Of a DNA stretch of 64,000 nucleotides, positions 1 to 8,960 are shown piece by piece (positions within the stretch are counted from its first letter, which is position 1; each line of letters opens with the position of its first letter). Origin of the DNA: JAOAPY01 sp038237475 (GTDB lineage: Bacteria > Acidobacteriota > Blastocatellia > Pyrinomonadales > Pyrinomonadaceae); contig JBBRYS010000002.1 in the NCBI GenBank assembly GCA_038237475.1, positions 248,001 to 312,000 of the forward strand. The letters are read 5' to 3'. Made by a program: the position numbers and the translations under genes. The notes beneath the pieces were generated by a model. That model was not told the origin of the DNA, did not search any database, and saw only the letters and a list, made by a program, of their open reading frames with translations.

Positions 1-1605
1 CACGTCTACTGGGCTAAGTATGCGACTACCAGCAACGAAAAGTTTCAGGAACTGAGCTACAAGGATCTGCGCAACCGCCGCCTTTCGGAATCGACATTGC
101 GCGGCTGGATTTTGGATCGCAGCGGCAAATTGGATAGAGCTCTGGCTCTCTACCGGCGCGAAGGCGATGGTGACATCGTACGCATCTATCCGATGGATAA
201 AGCATTCGCGCACATCTTCGGTTCCGATCGCGGAGATCCCGGGCTTGAGAGAGCCTTGTTTGGGATTCAGAGCGGGGCCATGCCCGAAGCCCTGCAGGTG
301 GTCGAGAATCAGAACGTCAGCGGAAAAGGAAATGCTGACGTGCGCATTACTATTGATCGGGACCTGCAACAAGCCGCAGTCGATCAGTTAAAAGGAAAGC
401 ACGGCGCCGTCGTGGTATTGAATCCCCAGACTGGCGAGGTGTTGGCCCTCTACAGCGAGCCTTCCTACAGTCTTAGTGAAGTGGGAAACGAGTCAACCTG
501 GATCCAGCTCGAAGCGAATGAACGAGACAAACCGTTAGTGAGCCGCGCGCTGGGTGCTTACTACATACCAGGCTCGACTTTTAAGACAGTGACAATGACG
601 GCTGCGTTTATCGCCGGCCTGCAGGATACCCAATTCACTTGTAGCGGTGGTGGTTTCGTCGCCGCGCCCGGAGCTAACGCAATTCTCGACGACGGGGGCG
701 CCGGAGAAGTTCATGGCACCATCGGGATCGACACGGCTTTCGAGGTTTCCTGCAACCAGTACTTCGCGCAAATGGGCGTGAAGCTGGGGGCTGAGCGTCT
801 CAAGCAGGCTGCGCAATTGCTGGGGATCGGCACCTACGATACCCCTGTCGAAGCTTTGCGTGGCCGTAAACAACCGGAAATCTGGAATGCCAGCAACGAC
901 GCAATCAAACGGGCGCTCGCGCCGCGCGAAGCGACGATCGTTACCGGCAAGCAGGTCACGCGTTATGACCTGGCGCTGATTGGCTATGGCCAGGGCTATG
1001 CCGGCCAGATGACGCCTTTGCAAATGGCTCTGGCAGCATCGGCTGTGGCGAACATGGAAGGCAAACTCATGAAACCGAAGATTGAGTTCAACCGCCAACC
1101 GGAAATGTTCAAGCAGGTGGTGTCGCCGCAAGTCGCGCTGCGGTTGCGCGAAATTATGGGACTCGTCACTGGCGGGCCAAGGGGCACGGCGCGGGGAGTC
1201 TTTGGTCCAGTCAAGGCAGCAGGAGTCAACACCGGAGGAAAAACCGGGACGGCTCAGAAAGTAATCCCAGTCTACGATGCGAAAACCGGCCAATCCAAGA
1301 CGCGTCACCGAGTCGAAAAGGACAGCAAGGGCAAGGTCATTCGCGAGTACGAAGAGACCATCATGGATACAGATCATCCGCGTATCGACGCGTGGTTTCT
1401 ATGTATCGCCCCGCTTGAACGTCCACAGCTTGCGATGGCAGTAATTGTCGAAGGCGGTGGCTATGGTTCAAAATCAGCAGCCCCCATTGCAGCCGCGCTG
1501 GTCCTCAAAGCCAAGGAACTCGGTTATTTTAATAATGCCAATCCGCAGCGAGGGGAGCCGGCCGCGAGACAAACAGGCGTGACCGCGCCCAGACGAAGAC
1601 GTTGA
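1..1605 (+). CDS. Penicillin-binding protein transpeptidase, 5' truncated by window edge
   Basis: Class B penicillin-binding protein that cross-links peptidoglycan on the outer face of the cytoplasmic membrane. The frame is open from base 1, so the N-terminal anchor and start lie outside. Visible transpeptidase motifs: SxxK as GSTFK with the catalytic Ser codon at 574-576, SxN as SCN at 748-756, and KTG as GGKTGTAQK at 1240-1248. The segment RGWILDRSGK near the start is typical of the end of the FtsI/PbpA dimerisation region. No PASTA domain follows; the C-terminus is a short Arg-rich tail. The next gene, an FtsW/RodA glycosyltransferase, starts 38 bases later, which is the usual SEDS-PBP pairing. 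Whether it serves division or elongation cannot be told from this fragment. Confidence 0.93.
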   Translation, partial: HVYWAKYATTSNEKFQELSYKDLRNRRLSESTLRGWILDRSGKLDRALALYRREGDGDIVRIYPMDKAFAHIFGSDRGDPGLERALFGIQSGAMPEALQVVENQNVSGKGNADVRITIDRDLQQAAVDQLKGKHGAVVVLNPQTGEVLALYSEPSYSLSEVGNESTWIQLEANERDKPLVSRALGAYYIPGSTFKTVTMTAAFIAGLQDTQFTCSGGGFVAAPGANAILDDGGAGEVHGTIGIDTAFEVSCNQYFAQMGVKLGAERLKQAAQLLGIGTYDTPVEALRGRKQPEIWNASNDAIKRALAPREATIVTGKQVTRYDLALIGYGQGYAGQMTPLQMALAASAVANMEGKLMKPKIEFNRQPEMFKQVVSPQVALRLREIMGLVTGGPRGTARGVFGPVKAAGVNTGGKTGTAQKVIPVYDAKTGQSKTRHRVEKDSKGKVIREYEETIMDTDHPRIDAWFLCIAPLERPQLAMAVIVEGGGYGSKSAAPIAAALVLKAKELGYFNNANPQRGEPAARQTGVTAPRRRR

Positions 1606-1643
1606 CGTTCTTGATACCACTAACTTTGGCCACTGACTGACAA

Positions 1644-3323
1644 ATGAAAAATCGTGCTTCGTCACACCTGCTTATCATCCTGCTAATCGTAATTGCGCAG
1701 ATCGCCGGTTATGTCGCGATTCATCGCGCCGGTCTGCTGCGCGGATACGAGACTTCAACCATTGGGGCCGTGCGCGACCTAATGATGTATGTGCCGTTGA
1801 TCGCGCTCGGGCTCTGGTTATCCCGAGCAAAAAAGTTTGCCGGTAACTGGATACTCTTTACTACCGCGGTTCTGCTTTTTTCGTTTGGCATGCTCATCCA
1901 GTACCGGCTCTACAGCGATCCCGAATACAACTCGCGCAATCGTTCCGAAGCCAGAGAGGCCAAGACCGATGCTCTGCGCACTCGCTACATCATGGAGAAT
2001 TACGAGCCGGCGAAAAAGCAGCTGATGGGACTGCCGCCGACACCGGCTCAACCCATTAACATCAGCAGCCTGCCACGCAAAGAATCGAATTACACCGTCT
2101 GGAATGCGCTCACCTCGAGTTACACCTGGGTGCCTATCATCTCCTTTCTGGCTTTCGCCATCGCCTACTCTTTCTGTGTGAACGATGGGTTTCTGTTATG
2201 GCTGCAGCGCAACAGCTTTATTGTTGTGCTGGCGACGCTGGTGCCGCTCGCCGCTGCGGTCGTCACCTCAAGCGCGGGCAAAGCGCTCGGCAACATGACT
2301 CCGTGGGAGCCTGCCAAGATTCCTTTTCTAGTGGGCTTTGCCGGCATTTTGACTGCTCGCTATAAGGACCTGGCAGAAACTTATTGGGGCATTCCGAGGG
2401 CGCGCGACATTGTCCCCCTGGTCGTAATGGCCATCATTCCGTTCATTCCGTTTTTTGCGCTCAAGGATTTTGGCCAGATGCTGATTTTCACGGGCGCCTA
2501 TGTAACGTTATATCTGGTCGCCGTGCGACGCTGGCCTCAACTGCTGCTGTTCGTCGGTTCGGTGCTGCTGGTCATCTCGCTGCTGGTAGTCGGCGCTTTG
2601 CCCAGAGACGTGCAGGAGAAGGTGCCACTACTGCCGACGCTGGCGCGGCCAATCTCGGCGGCACTTCCCGCTCGTATCCAACAGCGATTTCATCTTTGGC
2701 TTGACGGATTTGACCCGCCTTCGCCGGACGTTTCCTGGTGGAAGAAGGATTATCAGGACGCCTTGAACAAGGATCCGAAGTTGAAAGAACTGGCGGAACA
2801 AAGCCCGGCCATGCAAAAGGTGATTAACGTAGACATCTGGTTTGATAAGCTCGCCTTTCAACCCGCGCAGGCAGTGTTCGGGATGTCCGCCGGCCGTACT
2901 ACCGGACGAGGTCTCGGACTCGGATTTCCTGAGCTGGTCCCGATTGCCGACTCTGACTATGTCTACGCAGCAATTGCGGAAGAAACCGGCCTCATGGGCG
3001 GCCTGGGCGTAATTCTCGCCATCCTTGTTTTCATCAGCGCCGGAGTTCGCACTTCTCTGGAAGCGCGTGATATGTTTACCAAGCTCTGCGCAGCCGGTCT
3101 GACGGCTGTGTTTGGGTTTCAAGCTATCGTCAATATGGGGGGTATTACGCGCGCTTTACCGATGACCGGCATCACTCTGCCCTTTGTTAGCCATGGAGGC
3201 TTCAGCCTGATTACGAGCTTTGCCATGCTGGGTATGTTGATGGCTTTTTCTCACCGCACTGCTCGAGACAAAATGCTGGCCGCGCCGGCTCGAGGCGCCG
3301 CTGTGGCGGAGGCTGTCCAATGA
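1644..3323 (+). CDS. FtsW/RodA/SpoVE-family (SEDS) peptidoglycan polymerase
   Basis: Integral membrane SEDS glycosyltransferase that polymerises lipid II, probably with the adjacent PBP. Many hydrophobic helices are visible, and the C-terminal half carries the family signature around SDYVYAAIAEETGLMGG followed by the GITLPFVSHGG motif near residue 515. At 559 residues it is well longer than the usual 370-420. The excess lies in a hydrophilic insert after the third or fourth helix (about residues 90-150) and a charged loop of about 60 residues before the signature. Its stop overlaps the start of the phosphatase gene (ATGA), indicating translational coupling. FtsW versus RodA is not decided; the locus order resembles actinobacterial rodA. 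Confidence 0.93.
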   Translation: MKNRASSHLLIILLIVIAQIAGYVAIHRAGLLRGYETSTIGAVRDLMMYVPLIALGLWLSRAKKFAGNWILFTTAVLLFSFGMLIQYRLYSDPEYNSRNRSEAREAKTDALRTRYIMENYEPAKKQLMGLPPTPAQPINISSLPRKESNYTVWNALTSSYTWVPIISFLAFAIAYSFCVNDGFLLWLQRNSFIVVLATLVPLAAAVVTSSAGKALGNMTPWEPAKIPFLVGFAGILTARYKDLAETYWGIPRARDIVPLVVMAIIPFIPFFALKDFGQMLIFTGAYVTLYLVAVRRWPQLLLFVGSVLLVISLLVVGALPRDVQEKVPLLPTLARPISAALPARIQQRFHLWLDGFDPPSPDVSWWKKDYQDALNKDPKLKELAEQSPAMQKVINVDIWFDKLAFQPAQAVFGMSAGRTTGRGLGLGFPELVPIADSDYVYAAIAEETGLMGGLGVILAILVFISAGVRTSLEARDMFTKLCAAGLTAVFGFQAIVNMGGITRALPMTGITLPFVSHGGFSLITSFAMLGMLMAFSHRTARDKMLAAPARGAAVAEAVQ

Positions 3324-4855
3324 GCGAGTCCCCGACTGAAGTAAAAATCAATGTTGCAACGGTAACCGATCGTGGTCTTAACGAAAGACGGCCATTGAAT
3401 GAGGACTCGTTTCTCGCCGCTCGCGAGCCCCACATCTTTGCGGTGGCCGATGGAGTGGGAGGCGCTGAGGCGGGTGAGGTTGCCTCCAAAACCGCCATCG
3501 AAGTCCTGAGTGAAGCCTTTCATCATCAGGTCGATGGCGCAGACATTGAAGACTTGATGGAGTTGGCAATACAAAGGGCCAATGCCTCGATTTTTCAAAT
3601 GGCCCGCGAGCACGCCAAGTTATCCAACATGGCCACCACAATTGTGGCCCTGCATCTGTCGGGCAATATCGCCACCATCGGACATGTGGGAGATTCCAGA
3701 CTCTATCGGTTGACTCCCGACGCTAAGCTGCTGCGTGAGACGGAAGATCACTCGATTGTCGAAGAAGAAGTTCGAGCCGGCCGGATGACCCCCGAACAAG
3801 CGGCAAATCATCCCAGTAAGAACGTCATCAGTCGCGCCCTCGGCGCCGAAGAGACAGTTGAAGTCGACCTAAAGACTATCGAGGTTGGACAGGGCACCGC
3901 CTTTCTGCTTTGCAGCGACGGCATAACCAGGCACATTCCGGACAACGAACTGCGTCAGGTATTGCTCAGCCACGATGATCTCGAGGCTGCCTGCGTTGAA
4001 CTTAAGCGGAGATGTTTCGCGCGTGGCGCAGAAGATAATCTCACCGCCATTGTCGTTCGTTTGGGTGACCCCTCCGGGCAACCATTCGAAGAGGGGATGG
4101 GGGAACGCACTCTTTCTTTTGAAACGCCGGCCGACGCTGCACAGCCGGCGACTATCTCATCGGCGGATAATCTTGATCGGACACAGGATTCCTTATCGGC
4201 TCCTTCGCGAGTTGCATTTCCGGTCGAGAATGCGCCGGCTAATCCCGCAGCTACGGCACCCGTCAAACCATTGAACATTCCAGCGGCAAACACCAGCGGC
4301 GGTTTCGGCAGAACAGTCGCGCGCTTTTTTGTGTTTCTGTTGTTCATCGCCGGAGTGGCAGCGGCATTTTACGGAGGAACACGGTACGGCGGCCCTCTCC
4401 CTTTTGGGTTGCGGAAAGCGCCTGAGGTTGCAGCGGTTGCTTTGCCAACCCCGACTCCCGAGGATTCATGGGTGACTTTTGAGCGAACACGTCGGAAAGT
4501 TGATCAAGCGCCGTCTGAATGGCTGACCACAACCATGCAAAAGGAGATGGCGCGCCAAAACCTGATCAATCCGCTCGATTCAACCGAGCCCAGCTTCCTC
4601 TATCTTTACGGCCGCGCGCTGTTGACTGTAGGCAGTTATGAGGAAGCCAGCAAGGCTCTGGAGCGGTCCATTACGCTTTGTGACCAGGCCCCGAGTCCCG
4701 ACAACACGCTCGTCAGGAAAGAAGCGGTATTGGCTTTGGCGGCGGCAGCTCTGAAGTCGAATAAGGAAACGCAGCGCGCGCAAATCCACCTGGATGAGAT
4801 AAAACCGAACCAGGCAGCTCCCAACGCATCAATAACTCCAGTGAGTACCCCTTGA
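3320..4855 (+). CDS. PP2C-family Ser/Thr protein phosphatase with membrane anchor and C-terminal TPR-like tail
   Basis: Metal-dependent phosphatase expected to reverse the neighbouring kinase. The catalytic domain occupies about residues 5-250: PLNEDS, VADGVGGAEAG (metal-binding Asp), GHVGDSRLYRL, CSDGIT and EDNLTAIVV are all present, so it looks active. A Pro/Ala-rich linker leads to one transmembrane helix (about residues 333-355). An extracytoplasmic tail of about 130 residues ends in a helix-rich TPR-like stretch (YLYGRALLTVGSYEEASKAL). It therefore has the same cytoplasm-membrane-outside plan as actinobacterial PstP, but with a different outer part. It overlaps the upstream gene by four bases and precedes the kinase gene. 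Function of the outer tail is unknown. Confidence 0.93.
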   Translation: MSESPTEVKINVATVTDRGLNERRPLNEDSFLAAREPHIFAVADGVGGAEAGEVASKTAIEVLSEAFHHQVDGADIEDLMELAIQRANASIFQMAREHAKLSNMATTIVALHLSGNIATIGHVGDSRLYRLTPDAKLLRETEDHSIVEEEVRAGRMTPEQAANHPSKNVISRALGAEETVEVDLKTIEVGQGTAFLLCSDGITRHIPDNELRQVLLSHDDLEAACVELKRRCFARGAEDNLTAIVVRLGDPSGQPFEEGMGERTLSFETPADAAQPATISSADNLDRTQDSLSAPSRVAFPVENAPANPAATAPVKPLNIPAANTSGGFGRTVARFFVFLLFIAGVAAAFYGGTRYGGPLPFGLRKAPEVAAVALPTPTPEDSWVTFERTRRKVDQAPSEWLTTTMQKEMARQNLINPLDSTEPSFLYLYGRALLTVGSYEEASKALERSITLCDQAPSPDNTLVRKEAVLALAAAALKSNKETQRAQIHLDEIKPNQAAPNASITPVSTP

Positions 4856-4954
4856 TCGCCTGCTGCGCATTCCGCGAGGGCTCTGGGATCGATATTGACA
4901 ACCAGAGGATCGAACCCGAACCGCGCCGAAGAGCAGATATTTAGTAACGGATTA

Positions 4955-6529
4955 ATGGCAGAGTTAAAGCTCCAGCAGTGCAGGGTCGATGGGCGCTATG
5001 ACATTCTCGAATGTCTCGGTCGTGGCAGTTATGCGGAAATCTATAGAGCCCTCGACCATGCAGCAGCTGAGGACGCACCTTCGATAGTCGCTATCAAGGC
5101 GCTGAACCTGCGGCTTCAGGATGAGCCTGACGACGAACTCGAGCGCACGCTGGTGGTGAACTTTCAAAATGAGGCGATCGCTCTGGACAGAGTGCGACAT
5201 CCCAATATCATCAGTCGCCTCGGTCACGGCACCGCCATCGATCTGGACGGCACAACCTTCCACTATATCCTGCTTGAATACCTGCCGGGGGGCGACATGT
5301 TTGCCCTTTCGAAGAATCGTCCCCTCCCGTTTGAACGTGCACTTTCTTATCTGGAACAGGTGTGTTCCGGTCTCGCACACGCGCATAAGTGCGGTGTAAT
5401 TCATCGCGATATCAAACCGCAGAATCTTCTGCTGACCGGGGACAAGCTAACCGTCAAGATTGCGGATTTCGGCGTGGCGCGATTGGAATCCCATGAGGGC
5501 GCAATCACACGGGTGGGAACCAGTGTTTACTCCGCTCCCGAACATAATCCGTTGGTCCATACTTCCCAGTTAGAGTCTTCTGCCGCACGTGGGCGTGAGG
5601 TGCTGACCCCTGCAGCCGACATCTATTCGCTGGCTAAAACTGTTTACACCTTGCTGGCTGGGGAACCGCCACGCAGGTTCGCTCAGCACCCCATCACTGA
5701 GTTGCCCGGTTTTCTTCAAGGCAAATACTGGTCAGTCCCATTGTTGCGAGTGCTGCGTCGAGCCACGGAGGAGCGAGTCGCTCTTCGCCAGCAATCGGTT
5801 GAAGATTTCTGGGCTGAACTCGCCGACGCTGCGCTGCCTGCGACCCAGCAACTCGCCGGTGTGACTGAGGCGGATCCGGGGCTGAAAATCAGTGCAGACC
5901 TGACAGCCATGCCTGAGGAAATGACCCAGGCTCCGCCGCGCCCTCGCTTTGAGGTGCCACCAGCGCCAGCCGCAGCGGCGCAGGATTCGGCAACTACTCA
6001 GCGGCCCAAGATCGTGGTTCCGGTGACCCAACCTCGGTCGCCTCAAACTGCGTATAATGTACCCGAGCGCCCGACGGCCAGTCAGATAATCGCATCTTTT
6101 CCGAATGAGACGCGCTCGCCGCCGGCACGCGCGAAAGACCAAGCCGTCTTACAAAGAGCGCAGCGGCCCGCAACCAGGGGCAAACGTCTTTTGGTCGCCT
6201 CCCTTTTGATAGTCTCATTCGCAGGTATGTTACTGGCGACGCATCGCTATGTGACCTCGCATTGGAACCCGCTGGTTGACATACCGAGTCTTTCCAACAC
6301 CTTTGTCCTGGGACGGGAAGGTGTGACTACCACGGATTTAAACCTGCGAGCCGATCCCAGCTCCGACAACCAGCCGATTGGGCTGGCGGAAAACGGTTCA
6401 CGAGTCAAGGTGCTCGCAGTGAACAGTAATTGGTACGAAGTCCAGGTGCTGCAACATGCGCGGCCCAAAACAGATCAATACACTGCTGACCGCGGCTGGG
6501 TAAACAAAAAGTATTTGAGATTTGACTGA
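4955..6529 (+). CDS. Membrane Ser/Thr protein kinase (PknB-like) with extracytoplasmic SH3-like domain
   Basis: Hanks-type kinase. Glycine loop LGRGSYAEIYRA, VAIK lysine codon at 5096-5098, HRDIKPQN with catalytic Asp at 5408-5410, DFG at 5465-5473 and APE-like SAPEHNP are all intact. After a Pro-rich linker comes one transmembrane helix (RLLVASLLIVSFAGMLLAT), and outside it a bacterial SH3-like domain (DLNLRADPSS to GWVNKKYLRF). Classical PknB carries PASTA repeats in that position; bacterial SH3 domains often bind cell-wall peptides, so it may sense peptidoglycan. I chose the ATG at 4955; an in-frame TTG at 4895 would add 20 residues and has only a weak GGGA upstream. It sits 99 bases after the phosphatase gene. 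Confidence 0.93.
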   Translation: MAELKLQQCRVDGRYDILECLGRGSYAEIYRALDHAAAEDAPSIVAIKALNLRLQDEPDDELERTLVVNFQNEAIALDRVRHPNIISRLGHGTAIDLDGTTFHYILLEYLPGGDMFALSKNRPLPFERALSYLEQVCSGLAHAHKCGVIHRDIKPQNLLLTGDKLTVKIADFGVARLESHEGAITRVGTSVYSAPEHNPLVHTSQLESSAARGREVLTPAADIYSLAKTVYTLLAGEPPRRFAQHPITELPGFLQGKYWSVPLLRVLRRATEERVALRQQSVEDFWAELADAALPATQQLAGVTEADPGLKISADLTAMPEEMTQAPPRPRFEVPPAPAAAAQDSATTQRPKIVVPVTQPRSPQTAYNVPERPTASQIIASFPNETRSPPARAKDQAVLQRAQRPATRGKRLLVASLLIVSFAGMLLATHRYVTSHWNPLVDIPSLSNTFVLGREGVTTTDLNLRADPSSDNQPIGLAENGSRVKVLAVNSNWYEVQVLQHARPKTDQYTADRGWVNKKYLRFD

Positions 6530-6691
6530 ATGAGTCTAATTAACTTAAAGATGGATCGGTACATTCTGCCGCTCCTCGCCACTCCGGGCAATAAGGCGGC
6601 CGATGTTGAGGCGCAACGACTGACCTCGCTGCACAGGAACAGAGACATTTGGACGGTCTCAAAACGCATTCTGATAACCAAGGAGAAATAA
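6530..6691 (+). CDS. Possible 53-residue protein between kinase and FHA genes
   Basis: A small open frame whose ATG abuts the kinase stop (TGAATG), the spacing expected of a coupled gene. It ends six bases before the start chosen for the FHA gene, and its last codons contain that gene's ribosome binding site. The product starts MSLINLKMDRYILPLLATPG and ends in a basic tail (RILITKEK). A second in-frame ATG lies at 6551. I recognise no family. The position supports it more than the sequence does; it could also be untranslated leader. Confidence 0.3.
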   Translation: MSLINLKMDRYILPLLATPGNKAADVEAQRLTSLHRNRDIWTVSKRILITKEK

Positions 6692-6696
6692 AACCA

Positions 6697-7548
6697 TTGG
6701 GCTTGCTCGAATCAATCAGGAAATGGATCGATGGTGACGCAAACGAGGATCTACTCGAAGCAGCCGACGAGCAGGCCCGGCCCCGGCGCGTCTGGGAAGA
6801 ATTTCTGGTGAAGATCGCTCGTGAAGTCGAGTCGGTCATGCAGCAGGAGATGTTCACACCTCCCGGCGGCCCGACCTACATACCGCGCGAGTACATCGTT
6901 TATCTCAGCACCGATGACGACAAGGATTGGCAGGGCGATAAACGACGCGGACTGGAGCAGGGATTATTTCATGTGCTCTCAGAACGAGCTCATGAACTAA
7001 GCGGACAAACCCAGTTGGCCGCCAAGTCATTTGCGGTTGAGCTCCGAGTTGACGGCACGCTCAACAAAGGCGAGTTCCGCGTGCAGGCTGTTTGGGACGA
7101 GACTGAAAGCGGTCACACCATGGTGACTCCACGTGTTGATGCCACGCTGCCCACCGCAACGACGCCCGATCTCGCCAGTGACACGGTTAGCGATGTCACC
7201 GAAGGCGAGCAGACGATCGTGCGGGCCAGGCCAGCCGCGCTTTACCAGGTGGAAGTCTGGCGCAACAGCGTGCGCGAAACGGTCCTACCCATCACCAAGT
7301 CCGAAATCACCATCGGTCGCGGTTCGCGCACCGTCTCAGTGGATCTGCCGATCAAAGGCGACGCGGAAGTCAGTCGAGTTCATGCGACACTCAATCTTGA
7401 TAACGAAGGCCGTTACTGGATTGTTGCCAAGGGCCGCAATCCGACGCTTGTGAACGGCCAGGAACTGCCACGCGGTGAGCCGGTCGAGATATCGCCGGAC
7501 CAGAAGATTGCCATCTGCGGTTTTGTCCTGCGCATCCAGCCCAAGTGA
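6697..7548 (+). CDS. FhaA-like protein: DUF3662-type N-terminus plus C-terminal FHA domain
   Basis: Cytoplasmic phosphothreonine-reading adaptor, probably a substrate and scaffold of the adjacent kinase. The first 125 residues (segments like WEEFLVKIAREVESV and PREYIVYLS) resemble the FhaA N-terminal domain. A Thr-rich linker follows (TLPTATTPDLASDTVSD), a plausible phosphosite region. The last 95 residues form an FHA fold with IGRGSRTVSVDLP, the SRVHA core and NPTLVNGQEL. I start it at the TTG at 6697 because AAGGAGA lies 10 bases before it; a TTG at 6649 would add 16 residues without such a site. It closes a run of same-strand genes that starts with the penicillin-binding protein. Confidence 0.88.
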   Translation: MGLLESIRKWIDGDANEDLLEAADEQARPRRVWEEFLVKIAREVESVMQQEMFTPPGGPTYIPREYIVYLSTDDDKDWQGDKRRGLEQGLFHVLSERAHELSGQTQLAAKSFAVELRVDGTLNKGEFRVQAVWDETESGHTMVTPRVDATLPTATTPDLASDTVSDVTEGEQTIVRARPAALYQVEVWRNSVRETVLPITKSEITIGRGSRTVSVDLPIKGDAEVSRVHATLNLDNEGRYWIVAKGRNPTLVNGQELPRGEPVEISPDQKIAICGFVLRIQPK

Positions 7549-7596
7549 GTTAGGCGTTGATTGTGCCCCGGCTATTACTCTGGACGTTAAGGGTGC

Positions 7597-7615
7597 CTCC
7601 GTTTTTCAAACGGGG
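7597..7615. terminator. Short hairpin between convergent genes, possible terminator
   Basis: CCGTTT and AAACGG pair around a three-base loop, extended by one wobble and one GC pair to about 8 bp. It lies between the FHA gene and the oppositely oriented HD-GYP gene. No T-run follows on either strand, so it is only a weak terminator candidate. Confidence 0.28.
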
Positions 7616-7669
7616 CCTGGCGAGCGAGTCTCCAGGGAATTTCGACTGGCAGTTTTACTCAGCTTGGCC

Positions 7670-8950
7670 TCAGGCTTTCAACCCGACAGCCGAGGAAAGC
7701 TCACTGTGATCCAATTCTGAAATCAACTCAGAAAGTAACGGAATAATCTTTTCCGGCTCGACATAATCCTTGCCGAGCATTTTTAAAATTCGGCGGTTTT
7801 TTGTCTCGCCATTGACTTCCTTAAGCAGAGCCCGGCAAAAAGCCACCACCACTTCCCGGTCGAACTGCTTTCCCGTATTGAAGCGAAAATCCACAATCAC
7901 GTCTTCAAACGAACGGCGTCGCTTATAGGGGCGATCCGTAGTCATCGCATCAAACGAATCAGCCAGCGAAACAATCTTTGCGCCGATGGGAATTTCTTTG
8001 TCAGTCAATCCATCCGGATAGCCTCGCCCATCAAGACGCTCGTGATGATACTTTGCCATCAGTGGAATATCGGTGTAGGGATGATGAATAGGTGAGAGGA
8101 TTTCAAAGCCGGCGGCCGGGTGTCGATTCAGCTCGCTCGATTGCTTGGCATCGATGCGGTAGGGAGCATTGATGATATCGCGCTCGACCACCAGCTTGCC
8201 AATGTCGTGCAGGTATCCGGCAATGGCGATGCCTTCGACCTCTTCTTCGGTCCAGCCCATCTCGCGGGCAATAATTTCGCTGTATTTACCGACCCGTTCG
8301 GAGTGGCCCTGCGTGTACTTGTCCTTGATGTCGATGGCTGCGGCAAAGGCCCGCACTGTTTGCGTGTAGATGGTTCTTAGATCCACATACAGGCGGCGAT
8401 TCTCTTCAGCACGCTGCTCGAGCTGTTCCAGCAAACGATGCGTGTGAATGCCGACTCCAATGTGCCTGACCATTGAAAAAATAATATCGCATTCTTCGGT
8501 TGTGAAAGATTCGTTTGTGGCTTTGCCTCCAAGCAAAACGACACCTACCAACCCACCGCGCACGACCATAGGAACAAACAACTGAATGACAAAAGGAGCT
8601 GCGGCCAGCCGGCACCGTTGCACTAACTCGAGCAACTCCGGTTTGTCTGCCGCAACCTGGTCCGGGGAAAGCGCCGATAAGCCTGTCTTAAGCAAAGCAT
8701 TGCGAGCGGCTTCGGGAATTGCGACTGGCTGAGCGAACCCGTCATGGATCCCACGTCCGGCAACTAAGTTAAGCACTGAAGATTCCGCCGGGTACTCGAG
8801 AATGGCGCCGCCACGAATACCCAAGGCGCCCAGCAAAAGGTGCAACGACGTCAGCACCATTTCCCCGACATCACTGCTGTCGGTTATCTCCTGACCGAGA
8901 TCAGCGAGCGCACCAAATGTATGAACGAGCTTCTGGGTCGGCAATTCCAT
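7670..8950 (-). CDS. GAF-HD-GYP protein, probable c-di-GMP phosphodiesterase
   Basis: Cytoplasmic 426-residue protein. Residues about 10-170 form a GAF-like sensor (LLLGALGIRGGAILEYP, FVPMVVRGGLVGVVLLGG). A short helix leads into an HD-GYP domain from about residue 200: HSERVGKYS, YLHDIGK (the metal-binding HD pair), ELNRHPAAG, YHHERLDGRGYPDG (intact GYP) and LADSFDAMTTDRPY. All recognised metal and GYP residues are present, so it should hydrolyse c-di-GMP. It is the last gene of a four-gene operon that begins with a GGDEF cyclase, 10 bases after the STAS gene. Linking synthesis and breakdown with a partner-switching pair in one transcript is the notable point. Confidence 0.93.
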   Translation of the reverse strand: MELPTQKLVHTFGALADLGQEITDSSDVGEMVLTSLHLLLGALGIRGGAILEYPAESSVLNLVAGRGIHDGFAQPVAIPEAARNALLKTGLSALSPDQVAADKPELLELVQRCRLAAAPFVIQLFVPMVVRGGLVGVVLLGGKATNESFTTEECDIIFSMVRHIGVGIHTHRLLEQLEQRAEENRRLYVDLRTIYTQTVRAFAAAIDIKDKYTQGHSERVGKYSEIIAREMGWTEEEVEGIAIAGYLHDIGKLVVERDIINAPYRIDAKQSSELNRHPAAGFEILSPIHHPYTDIPLMAKYHHERLDGRGYPDGLTDKEIPIGAKIVSLADSFDAMTTDRPYKRRRSFEDVIVDFRFNTGKQFDREVVVAFCRALLKEVNGETKNRRILKMLGKDYVEPEKIIPLLSELISELDHSELSSAVGLKA

Positions 8951-8960
8951 GCTTTAGTTA

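Noticed and set aside
535..1377. 280-codon minus-strand frame
   Set aside because: Antisense to the penicillin-binding protein with all three catalytic motifs present; low plausibility of composition.
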